In this document: positions 51,589-60,615 of the stretch, piece after piece
How positions within the stretch are numbered: the first letter of the stretch is position 1
How the letters are laid out: each line of letters opens with the position of its first letter
Source: Salvia splendens
Lineage: Eukaryota > Streptophyta > Magnoliopsida > Lamiales > Lamiaceae
NCBI RefSeq assembly: GCF_004379255.2
Contig: NC_056049.1
Location: 3,906,001-3,970,000, forward strand
Reading direction: 5' to 3'
Length of the DNA: 64,000 nucleotides
The notes under the pieces: generated by a model
The model's input: only the letters and a program-made list of their open reading frames with translations
Databases searched by the model: none
What the model was told of the DNA's origin: nothing
Position numbers and translations under genes: made by a program

Positions 51589-53538
51589 GAGCATCCGCAA
51601 TGGGCGGACGATGGGGCGCCCGATGACGCGCATCGTCCGCGCCATCCATCGTCCGCACCCATTGCGGGTGCGTGTCATAGGACGCGGACGATAGTCGCGC
51701 CCTATACTTCGATCCCGGAGGATAGCGCGGACGATGGTCATCGTCCGCGCCATCGTCCGCCGCATTGCGGCTGTCGCGGACGATGGTCATCGTCCGCGCC
51801 ATTGTCCGCCCCATTGTGGAGGTCGCGGACGATCGACTCGGACGATGGCACGCGGTTTTGATTTTCTATTTACATCCCGTTTCTCTTTCAGTTATGCATA
51901 CGAACATATCGACTGTCTCTTTACATATTCTCTCTCTACATCCAACCAAAATGAATCTCGGCGACGACACCAATAGTTCTAGTCCGTCTGAATCTGGTGG
52001 TTCACTTGACGAAGCATTAGATGCAGCCGTTGAAGAGGCCATGGCGGCATGCTATGCGCAAATGCAGCGCGAGAAGGAGGCGGCAGGCCGCAGCGGCTGA
52101 GCAAGTCCATTGGCCTATTCGACATAGGTCGTATGTCCGACGCGACCACCAGGAAGCTCACAGACGTCTGGTTGAAGACTATTTTGCCGACCAACCGCGA
52201 TGGTGCCCGACTGTTTTCCGCCGCCGGTTTAGAATGTCGAGGTACCTTTTTCTCAGCATTGTTCGTACATTGTCTTCGCGTGATGAATACTTTACGTTTC
52301 GGGAGGACGGCATCGGGAAACCCGGCCTTACACCATTGTAAAAGTGCACGACTGCTATTCGTCAGTTGGCATACGGCACCACGGCGGACCTTTTTGACGA
52401 GTACCTCCACTGTGGGGAGACTACAGGCCGCGAGTGTCTGAAGAGCTTTTGTCGGGGGATAGTAGAGGCCTATGGCGACACATATTTGCGCAAGCCGACA
52501 ACCACTGATTGCCAGGGTCTGATGCAGATGCACGAGATGGCGCACGGGTTTCCCGGGATGCTCGGGAGCATCGACTGTATGCACTGGGAGTGGAAGAATT
52601 GTCCGACGGCGTGGAGAGGCCAATTCACAAGTGGATACAAGGGCAGCCACCCGACGATGATCCTCGAAGCCGTCGCTGACCATCGGCTCTGGATCTGGCA
52701 TGCTTACTTCGGCGTAGCCGGGTCGAACAACGACATCAACGTCCTCAACTCGTCCACCCTCTTCACCGACCAATGTAACGGCAACGGCCCGGCCATCGAG
52801 TTCATTGCCAACAGACGCCAATACCATATGGGGTACTACTTGGCCGATGGCATCTACCCACGGTGGCCAGTTTTCCTAAAGACGGTCAGCTGCCCAATTG
52901 GTGAGAAGAGGGTTTTATTTGCGTAAAAGCAGGAGGCGGCGCGGAAGGATGTTGAGTGGGCATTTGGGGTGCTCCAATCACGGTGGGCAATTGTGAAAGG
53001 GCCGGCTCGCTTCTGGTACAAGGAAGTCATCGCCGATGTCATATATGCGTGCATAATCATGCACAACATGATAGTCGAGAGTGAAGGCGGAAGCATCACC
53101 GACTGGAATGAAGACGACCGTGCATCTAGCTCTTCCGGCACATCGACCGACACACCCGATAGAGGGTTACCGTTAGGCTTCGAAGAGGTTCTATCTAGAC
53201 AGGCCTCAATGCGCAACCAACAGGAGCATGCGCAGCTCATGAGTGACATGATTGAAGAAGTGTAGGCTCGTAACCGCCGTCACTGAGTTTGCGTTTTTTT
53301 TAATTCGCATTGTAATGTATTAATTTTTATTAAATGAAATGAAGTTTATGAAATTCGTATTTTAATGTATTATTTTTTTTAAATTCGTATGGATTTTGTA
53401 AATATTAAAAAAATGATGACGTGACGCGCTATAGGGCGCGCCTTAGGGCGCCCCACTGCAGGTGGGGAGGTAGGAGGATAAAACTGCTGACGTGGCGCGA
53501 CATAGGGCGCGCCTTAGGGCGCCCCATTGCTAATGCCC
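51589..53538 (+). mobile_element. PIF/Harbinger element carrying only ORF2 (transposase)
   Basis: The left terminus gagcatccgcaatgggcgg and the right terminus cgccccattgctaatgccc are inverted copies with some mismatches, flanked by TAA (51586-51588 and 53539-53541). Subterminal zones carry many gcggacgat and atcgtccgc motifs on the left and tagggcgcgccttagggcg repeats on the right. It encodes a transposase pseudogene and no ORF1. The right TAA is shared with the adjoining element at 53542. Confidence 0.88.
51951..53265 (+). pseudogene. PIF/Harbinger DDE transposase with a frameshift and two nonsense codons
   Basis: The start MNLGDDTNSSSPSES is followed by a frame change near 52080. The body then reads HWPIRHRSYVRRDHQEAHRRL, FRRRFRMSRYLF, QLAYGTTADLFDEYL and so on. 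The DDE catalytic triad is visible: first Asp in GMLGSIDCMHWEW, second Asp in VAGSNNDINVL, Glu in KDVEWAFGVLQ. TAA codons at 52339 (expected Gln before KCT) and 52924 (expected Gln before KQEAARKDVE) interrupt it; both fit a CAA-to-TAA change. The C-terminus ends ...LMSDMIEEV at 53265. The protein would cut and integrate DNA at TTA/TAA sites if repaired by evolution, but this copy is dead. Confidence 0.88.
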
Positions 53539-53541
53539 TAA

Positions 53542-54221
53542 GAGTATCCGCAATGGGGCGGACGATAGGTCGTTCGATGCCTCAGGCGCGCCATTCTCCG
53601 CCCACTGTGGGTGCGTGGACGATGCCCGATGCATTGTCCGCGCCATATAGATCGTCCGCGGACGATAGGGCATCGTCCGCGCCATCGTCCGCCCACTGTG
53701 GGCGAGGCGGACGATGGCACGGACGATGCAACGCATTTTCATTTTTTATTTTTAAATTCTGAAAAATTTATTTATATAAATACCCTCTACCCCACCTTCA
53801 TTTGTAACCTTTCCATTCACTTTTCCACACTCAAATGGATTTCGGTGAATAACCAAGTCCGAATAGTCCGATGTTTGGGGGTGGTGCACGTTGGCCTGGT
53901 ACAGACCCTGACGAATATCAGTCGTTTTTGTAGAGTAGTCAACTTTTTTTTCATTTCTAACTCGTGTAAAACTTTTTTTTAATCAATGTAGGATTTGCCG
54001 TTTTTAATTAATCATGGCATTTTTTTTAATTATTTTGCATTGACATATTTGAAAAACATTTAAATTAATTAACAAAACAATAGTGAACCTATAGGACGGC
54101 TTTTAGGGCGGCTTATAGGGCGCCCCACTGCAGGTGGAAGGGTAGGAGGATAAAATGCTGACGTGGCGGTGCATAGGACGTGCTTTAGAGCGTCCCTTAG
54201 GGCGCCCCACTGCTAATGCTC
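53542..54221 (+). mobile_element. Short nonautonomous PIF/Harbinger element abutting its relative
   Basis: The left terminus gagtatccgcaatggggcgg and the right terminus cgccccactgctaatgctc are inverted. The left TAA (53539-53541) is shared with the element ending at 53538; the right TAA is 54222-54224. Both subterminal zones match the neighbour (gcggacgat on the left, ggaggataaa and tagggcg on the right). In the middle is a possible ORF1 start, MDFGE followed by a stop, then in frame PSPNSPMFGGGARWPGTDPDEYQSFL and another stop (about 53836-53932), suggesting an ORF1-bearing ancestor. Confidence 0.82.
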
Positions 54222-54224
54222 TAA

Positions 54225-54449
54225 GAATCAACACTTATTCTCAATCCCTTTTAAGAGATACTCCATTCGTCTAATTTTAAATGGAACATCTCATATACAG
54301 TAAAAAAATTTATTACAATTTTATTTAGTGGGTTGAATGAAAATAAAATAAAATAAAATAAAATAAAATAAAAATAAGACTTTTTTTCATTTTTGAGATT
54401 GTGTCGATTTAAGTTTGACATCCAAAAATGAAAATGTTTTCATTGGTAT
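54225..54449. other. Spacer with MITE-like left end and AAAAT microsatellite
   Basis: It contains actccattcgtctaattttaa, like a Stowaway left end, and a pure aaaat run at 54343-54375. No gene. Confidence 0.5.
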
Positions 54450-54659
54450 TTAGAGCATCCACAACCATGCTTTAGCCAACGAGCACGGTTGTAAGCCCGA
54501 CCCCACTTTTTCTGCCTGCTCTTAGGCAAGAGCACAACACCCACAGTCTTGCTCTTCCGCAAGGACGAGCATAAGGGTCCCACCATTCTATTATTTAATT
54601 TGAATAAAAACATTTCCATAATATTAAAATTCATTAAAAAAAACTGAAATAATATTACA

Positions 54660-54815
54660 AATTACAAATAAAATAAAAATTACATAATTAAAATCCTAAA
54701 AAATAAAAATTACATAATTAAAATCCTAAAAATTAAAAATTACATAGTTAAACTCCTACAAATTAAAAATTACATAATTAAACTCCTAAAAATTAAAAAT
54801 TACATAATTAAAGGC
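54660..54815. repeat. AT-rich minisatellite, about five units of 31-33 bp
   Basis: Successive units contain aaaaattacataattaaa and tcctaaaa with small changes. The array lies at the 3' side of the minus-strand ORF1 within the element. Confidence 0.85.
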
Positions 54816-55680
54816 TAAAAATACCCGGTGGAAGACAATTCATCCGACGGCACTACCCCCAATTGTTTTTGGAGACCCAATATCATGGCCTCATGCGATC
54901 GAAGTTGCGCGGGGGTCATAGTTGACCTATCGGCCATATTGAGTTGGGCAAAAATCGCCCACAACGGGAACGGTAGCGGGTTCGGGAGCATCGCCGGATG
55001 GAGTCGCGGCGCGACGGCGGTTCGCTGCCTTCTTCTTCCTTCCTTGCGGTCGGCGTTGGGAACCTCTCGGGCCGGCGTCGGGGCTACCCAAGTTAGCTCC
55101 GGCAAGTTGGCTAACCACGTCTTCGGAGCCGGCGTCGGATAGGGATACCGACCTTGACCGTTTGGAGGAGCCGCTAGAGGAGGATGTTACGCCTCCCCTA
55201 TACTTCGGATGCGACCGCGTCTCCTGCAAAATGTTGAGGTACTTGAACGGCTTGTAGTTCATGGATTGGTAGGTCAACAAGGCGGAACTGATGATGTCGA
55301 CCTCGCTCCGGCCGGTCCCCGCCGACCGCTCTTCCTGGAGGTAATACCCCTGGAACTTTTGGATTTCTTCGTTGGCTCTGTATATGGCGTTACGCACCAT
55401 ACTCTCGTTGTGCTCGATTGGTCCCACCGGCTGGTTTTTATTGTACCGGCGACAGATGCGCCACCAATAATGATCGCCGGATTGGTTGGTGCCAACCTCC
55501 GGATTTTCAGAGATTGACAAGAACGCCTTGAACAATTACTCCATCTTCCCCGGAGTGTACGGTGTGTGGACACCGCGAGTAGGAGGAGTCGGAGTTTGGG
55601 AGGGGCCGCTCGACATCGCTCTAGGCTCGGGTGTCCACCCGTATTGCCCTTCGGGGGCATCTTGGTCGTCGATCGGGTAA
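54815..55680 (-). pseudogene. PIF/Harbinger ORF1 (SANT-like accessory protein), minus strand, with stop and frameshift
   Basis: Minus-strand sense: DDQDAPEGQYGWTPEPRAMS, QTPTPPTRGVHTPYTPGKME, then TAA, then LFKAFLSISENPEVGTNQSG, YWWRICRRYNKNQP, RNAIYRANEEIQKFQGYYLQ, and SALLTYQSMNYKPFKYLNIL. This is the trihelix/SANT-like module plus the NAM-associated-like C-terminal pattern of plant PIF ORF1 proteins (often mis-named glutathione S-transferase T3-like). The stop near 55535 interrupts a sequence that otherwise reads through. A second break near 54970-55000 changes frame before AQLNMADRSTMTPAQLRSHE and LGLQKQLGVVPSD. No convincing start codon was found upstream. Confidence 0.75.
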
Positions 55681-56238
55681 GGTCGGTAGCCACCAAGAAC
55701 TCCCGAACTTTGGGTGTGAAAGTGGGGGTATTTATAGATGAAAATATGTATTTTTGGGGGAAAAAATGAAAAAAAAATTAAAAGTGGGTAGAAAACGGAT
55801 ATATATTTTTTAGGAAGTGGGAAAATATTTTTTTAATCGGTTTTTTAATTAAAAACCGATTTTTTTAAAAAAAAATTCAAAATTGCCAACGGCTAAGCCG
55901 TTGGCCAATCCGCGCCTGGCACGTCACCTGCTCGCTGGCACAGATGTGCTCGATGCATCGAGCAGCGCCGTGCTAGCGGTGGACAGCGTCTCCATGCCGC
56001 TGGCACGGACGGACGCCGTCCTACTCACCGTTGTGCATGCTCTTATTGATCAAACATATTGATATTTCGAGTACAATTTATTAATGCTATCATCAATGTA
56101 CACAACTTACATCACAATAGATTCCTTAATTACGGAAAAAGAATTGAGTTCGCGCGATATATTTGTATGTTTTATATGTAATATGTTGGCGTATATATAT
56201 AATATATGTTCTATTCGTGAAAAAAGAAGATGAATTAG

Positions 56239-56450
56239 TTAGTACTCCCTCTGTCCCATTATAAATGAAACGTTTTCTTTTTTGGTCTGTCCTATTAAAA
56301 ATGAAACGTTTCTAAAAATGGAAATAATACTCTCTCTACTTTTTCTTCTCTCTTACTTTACTCTCTCTTCATTAACTCACAAAACAACACTACATAAAAT
56401 CTCGTGCCGAAAAGCAAATGTTGCATATTTAATGGGACGGAGGGAGTAGT
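56239..56450. mobile_element. Stowaway-like MITE with well-preserved ends
   Basis: The left terminus ctccctctgtcccattataa and the right terminus ttaatgggacggagggag are inverted copies flanked by TA. It is about 210 bp, with the usual ttactttactctctcttcat interior and no coding capacity. Confidence 0.9.
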
Positions 56451-58114
56451 TAATTAATAGTAGGAATATTATGTTAAAAAAAATAGTCGGTGCACAATTT
56501 TATTGAGTGGCAGTGACTTGGGTAGGTGGCCTTTTGTTTTCTTAAGCTAAGCTCTTAAATAATCATAATCTGTCTTAATGCATGGCAACTCAATCGTGGT
56601 ACGTTACACAAAGTCACTTCTTATAAGATTGCTTAGAGTGTCCACTGTAGTATAGGCGCGCGGGCCACCCCGGCAGGGGCGAAGGCGGGGCGGTCTATAG
56701 TGGGCTGGACGTCCGCCTCGAAGCGGACAAAAAAAAGGGCCGGAAGGCCTTCCGCCGAGAAATGTGCGAGGACGTGCCGGTCGCCGGTCACCGGGCGGCC
56801 GACGCTCCGGCCTATAGTGGGGGCAGTTTGCGGCGGGGCGGATGATTTTTAATTTAATTTTTTTAAATTCAATTTAATTTATCTATAAATACACCCCATT
56901 TCACTCATTATTTTTACATCATTCCAATTCTTCACTCATACTTTCTCTCACTAAAATTTATGGATTCCATTGGTATTTAAAATGGACGATTTGTGGAACG
57001 AGGAGTGGAATTCTCTGATTCAAGAGGTGCAGAACGACGCCGACGCGGAGGATGCGACGCGCACAGCGGAGATCACGGAGGCCGCGATCTCTCGTGCGAT
57101 TACTCATCGTCGGACCATCCAACGAGACCATAGCGGAGCGCACCAACGTCTAATGGCGGACTACTTTGTGGTTAACCTCCGTTATCCACCCGAGATTTTC
57201 CGTCGGCGATTCAGAATGTCGCAACGGCTCTTCAACCATATAGCGACGAATTTGGTGGAGCGGTACCAGTGCTTCACCCTCCGAAGTGATTGCACTGGCC
57301 GGATCGGGCTGTCTACTCTTCAGAAGTGCACCGCTGAAATCCGGCAGCTTGCCTACGCCGGACCGGCTGATATGTTCAACGAATACCTACAGATGGGTGG
57401 GACAACTAGCCTAACGGTGCTCAGGCAGTTTTGTAAGGGGATCCGGGAAATATTTGGTGGGGAGTTCCTACGAAAGCTCACCCCTGATGAGTGCCAGAGA
57501 CTGCTAGATATGCACGGTGCGGTTCACGGTTTCCCAGGAATGTTAGGAAGCATCGATTGCATGCATTGTGAGTGGAGAAACTGCCCGGTGGCGTGGAAAG
57601 GCCAGTTCACTACTAGTTTCAAAGGCAGACATCCCTCGATGATCCTGGAAGCCGTTGCTGACTACCATTTGCGGATCTGGCATGCGTATTTCGGTGTTGC
57701 AGGTTCGAACAACGACATCAATGTTCTTCAGTCATCGCCTCTATTCAATGATGAGTGTCGGGGGGGGTCCCGAAATCAGCTTCGTAGCCAACGGCAAGCA
57801 GTACTGTAGAGGATACTATTTGGCAGATGGGATATATCCTTGGTGGCCCATATTCGTCAAGACAGTTCGCGAACAAGTTGGACCGAAGAAACAATATTTT
57901 GCGCGAAAACAAGAGGCTGCTAGGAAGGATGTTGAGCGAGCTTTTGGTGTCCTCCAAGCGCGATGGACCATTATACGGTGCCCGGCACGAGTTTGGCACG
58001 AAGATGATGTTGCGAATATTATGTTAGCATGTATCATATTGCATAATATCAATGGCGGATCCAGGAATAAAATTCCGTGGGGTCGAAAGAAATAATAAAA
58101 TATACTAATATATA

Positions 58115-58349
58115 CTTCCTCCGTCCCGTGCTACTCGCACGTTTGCTTTTCGGCTCGTCACAAAGTCCTTACACTATTTATAATTTAAGTTAGAATTAAT
58201 GCATTTAATTAATATGTTAGTTTAAGTTAAGAGCTCTTTTATTAAGTGATGTCTCATTACACCTAAAATTCTTTTTTAATTACACAAAAAAATCAATCCC
58301 AAATTTACGGCCTAAAATGAAAAGTGCGAGTAGCATGGGACGGAGGGAG
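58115..58349. mobile_element. Stowaway-like MITE inside hAT copy 1
   Basis: Long inverted ends: cttcctccgtcccgtgctac with ctcgcac on the left, and gtgcgagtagcatgggacgg agggag on the right, flanked by TA. The equivalent in the second hAT copy is 62934-63168. Confidence 0.9.
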
Positions 58350-58523
58350 TATATACTTATAAAGATACATTATAAATGAAATATCTCTATTTTATATGTA
58401 CTTCTACGATATTATGAAACTGTCAAAATTAGTTGCGAAAATATCTTCTAGTTGCTGTTGTTTTTGTTCGCCATTAGCATTAGAAGAGTTGATGGAAACT
58501 CGAGATTTTTTCAAAAATGAATA

Positions 58524-58745
58524 CTCTATCCGTCCCATAATATGAGTCACATTTGATGTGGGTAGGAAAAGTGAGTGGAACATGAGGCCCACTTTTTTAT
58601 ATTGATTTTTTATAATAAAATGTGAGTGAAGTGAGTTAGTGGAATGTGAGACCTATTTAACATTTATGATAAAAGTGAAATGTGACTCTTATTATAGGAC
58701 GGACCGAAATGACAAAATATGACTTTTATTGTGGGACGAATGGAG
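58524..58745. mobile_element. Stowaway-like MITE inside hAT copy 1, internally shorter by 32 bp
   Basis: The left ctctatccgtcccataatat and the right gtgggacgaatggag are inverted ends flanked by TA. The equivalent at 63343-63596 has 32 extra bases after catttgatgt. Confidence 0.85.
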
Positions 58746-58808
58746 TATCTATTAATCTAAAATAGAAGGTAACTAAAATCAATAATTAAAAGTAAAAGAT
58801 AGATATTA

Positions 58809-59029
58809 CTCCATCCGTCCCATAAAAATAAATACATTTTCATTTTGGAATGTCACATAAAATTATCTCCTTTTATAGTATTTGGTAACTTCCTTTTCTA
58901 GTAGATTAGCCACATTCTTCACTAACAATACTATAATTACTTTTTCTTTCCATTTCTCTCTTATTTTAACAATTGTACATTAATTTCTGTTTTATTCCAA
59001 ATATTCATATTTTTATCGGACGGAGGGAA
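58809..59029. mobile_element. Stowaway-like MITE inside hAT copy 1
   Basis: The left ctccatccgtcccataaaaa and the right tttttatcggacggaggga are inverted copies flanked by TA. The equivalent is present in the second hAT copy from about 63660. Confidence 0.85.
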
Positions 59030-60050
59030 TATCTATTAAAATTAGGTTAAAATTTATCGGTTACTACGATAATAAAGTAAATTAATTAATAAAACATGAC
59101 TACAAGATGTTCAATAAACCATACTCCTATAATATAATGCACCGAATTTTTTTTTTGCACAACCTATGCTCTACCCCTCAAACCCTTAATTTGAATTAAA
59201 ATTAATTTAGATACCGAGCAATCTTAGTTGTAATTTGTAAAGAAAGTATTAACCATTATAATAGAGATAAATTATTTATGAAGAAAGTATTCCCTGCATG
59301 TTTTAATTAAAATAAATGAACCCACACATAAAAGATTTAGCAGTAGAGAAAATAACAAGGTGCAAAAGCTACGCGCAGCTTGAAGATGAATCATGGGGCA
59401 GAGTTCCGAACGCCGTGGGGTCGGGGGCCGTTGGGAGGAGTATTCCGGCAGTTCACCAGGGATGGCGGTGGGGTCGGCCGACCCCACTCGACCCCACCTC
59501 CATCCGCCGCTGCATAATATGATAATAGAAGATGAAGGATTTGCTGCAAAGCGCTGGGCACCGGAAGATGGCGCAAGTACAAGTAACGGTGTAGCCTCCG
59601 CGCCGATCCAGATGGGCGTACCACGGAGCAATGAATATTTGATCAAATGTTTCACTGATATGCGCAGGAGCACAGCACATACCGCACTCCAAGACGATTT
59701 GATTGAAGAAGTTTGGGCACGTAGGGGAGGTGGCGGCGTAGTGTTAACACCATATTGATGTTCAATAGATTAATATTTCGTTGTATAATTTTTCCAGTAC
59801 TTTAATACGACGAAAATGTAGTGTTTAATTTTAATGTCTTCACTTATAGCCGTTTTTTTCTAATTACGTATAGTCCGATAATTTTAATTATAATTGAATT
59901 AAAATAAACAAAAAAAATTGGGGCTATTGAAAGTATCTGTCTATAATGGCGGAAACTTTTTTTTTTGTGCGGACAAAAAACTGGGCCTATAAATAAAAAG
60001 GGGTAGAGCTATTGGAGTTGTCCGCCTCGTGGTGGACACTCTTACGTCAA

Positions 60051-60414
60051 TATTTTATAAATCATTGTCTCCAAATTTTAAATTAAACCTAGCTAGACTA
60101 TGTATTTTAAGATTTGCAATTAATGATGAAGGGGGTAGGTTGCCCATACTAATACTAAAATGAGGAACAAACGATAGTACTACTACTATATAAATAGCTA
60201 GTAGTAGTAGTTACTTTTTATTTGAATATTTTATCAATCATTGTCTCCAAATTTTAAATTAAACCTAGCTAGACTATGTATTTTAAGATTTGCATTTAAT
60301 GATGAAGGGGGTAGGTTGCCCATACTAATACTATAATGAGGAACAAACGATAGTACTACTACTACTGCTCCACTATATAACTAGCTAGTAGTAGTAGTTA
60401 CTTTTTATTTGAAT
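60051..60414. repeat. Tandem duplication of about 176 bp
   Basis: Two adjacent units start tattttataaatcattgtct (60051) and tattttatcaatcattgtct (60227). They share aacctagctagactatgtat and gatgaagggggtaggttgcc with very few differences, plus a variable tact/tagt microsatellite portion at each end. The duplication begins a few bases after the TTA of the element ending at 60041. Confidence 0.9.
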
Positions 60415-60431
60415 AGTAGTATAAAAAGATT

Positions 60432-60615
60432 AGGGATGTCAATACAGCCCGCAACCTGTGGGCTGACCCGAATAACCCGCCAAATTTATAGGATTAGGGT
60501 TTAAAATTTCTAGCCCGATAAAATTACAACCCGATTAGCCCGCACCCGATTAACCCGCAACCCGTTAGGGTCAGACCCGAAAACCCGATGGGCTGGCCCT
60601 AAAACCCGATAATAT
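60432..60615. mobile_element. Possible end of an unclassified DNA transposon or fragment
   Basis: The stretch starting agggatgtcaatacagcccg is followed by many acccgat/acccgca/cccgatt motifs in a dense array. This wording recalls subterminal arrays of plant hAT-type repeats, but I found no matching opposite terminus or target duplication. Confidence 0.35.

Larger units (their letters stand above)
54453..56042 (-). mobile_element. PIF/Harbinger element carrying only ORF1, minus strand
   Basis: Termini gagcatccacaaccatgc and gttgtgcatgctc are inverted copies, with TTA at 54450-54452 and 56043-56045. Subterminal zones carry cgagca/tgctcg and gctggcac motifs. The only coding trace is ORF1 on the minus strand, followed (in its sense) by an array of AT-rich repeats at 54660-54815. 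No transposase. Confidence 0.87.
58050..59512. mobile_element. Nonautonomous hAT element (copy 1) containing three Stowaway-like MITEs
   Basis: The left terminus caatggcggatccagg and the right terminus cctccatccgccgctg are imperfect inverted copies of the CAGTGGCGGA-type hAT end. The 8-bp duplication CATAATAT lies at 58042-58049 and 59513-59520. No transposase. Three MITEs are embedded: 58115-58349, 58524-58745 and 58809-59029. The right part is GC-rich near the end (ggggtcggccgaccccac). The same unit reappears at 62869. Confidence 0.88.
56982..59758 (+). pseudogene. PIF/Harbinger DDE transposase split by a hAT insertion, with one frameshift
   Basis: From ATG 56982: MDDLWNEEWNSLIQEVQNDA, HRRTIQRDHSGAHQRLMADY, IFRRRFRMSQRLF, QLAYAGPADMFNEYLQMGG. 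The catalytic Asp (GMLGSIDCMHCEW), second Asp (VAGSNNDINVL) and Glu (KDVERAFGVLQ) are intact. A G8 tract near 57760-57767 holds one G too many and shifts the frame; the sequence resumes as PEISFVANGKQYCRGYYLAD. At 58049 the frame breaks within LHNM, and a hAT element (58050-59512) follows. After the duplicated CATAATAT the frame resumes as IIEDEGFAAKRWAPEDG and runs to TGA at 59758 (LIEEVWARRGGGG). Apart from these two events no stop is present, so the copy was probably functional fairly recently. Confidence 0.9.
56636..60041 (+). mobile_element. PIF/Harbinger element carrying only ORF2, interrupted by a hAT element
   Basis: The left terminus gagtgtccactgtagtatag and the right terminus cctcgtggtggacactc are inverted copies, with TTA at 56633-56635 and 60042-60044. 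Without the inserted hAT copy and its duplication it is about 1.9 kb. Subterminal sequences (ctatagtggg, ggacgtccgcc, tccgcctc with ggacaaaaaa) parallel those of the ORF1-only element at 48690-50811, which makes the two likely members of one family. Confidence 0.9.

Noticed and set aside
51521..51814. ORFs of 77-97 aa over the left end of the transposase element
   Set aside because: They are readings of the repetitive gcggacgat/atcgtccgc terminal region and flank.
54660..54815. CRISPR-like array of repeated units
   Set aside because: Units are contiguous AT-rich minisatellite copies without unique spacers, in a plant genome and inside a transposon.
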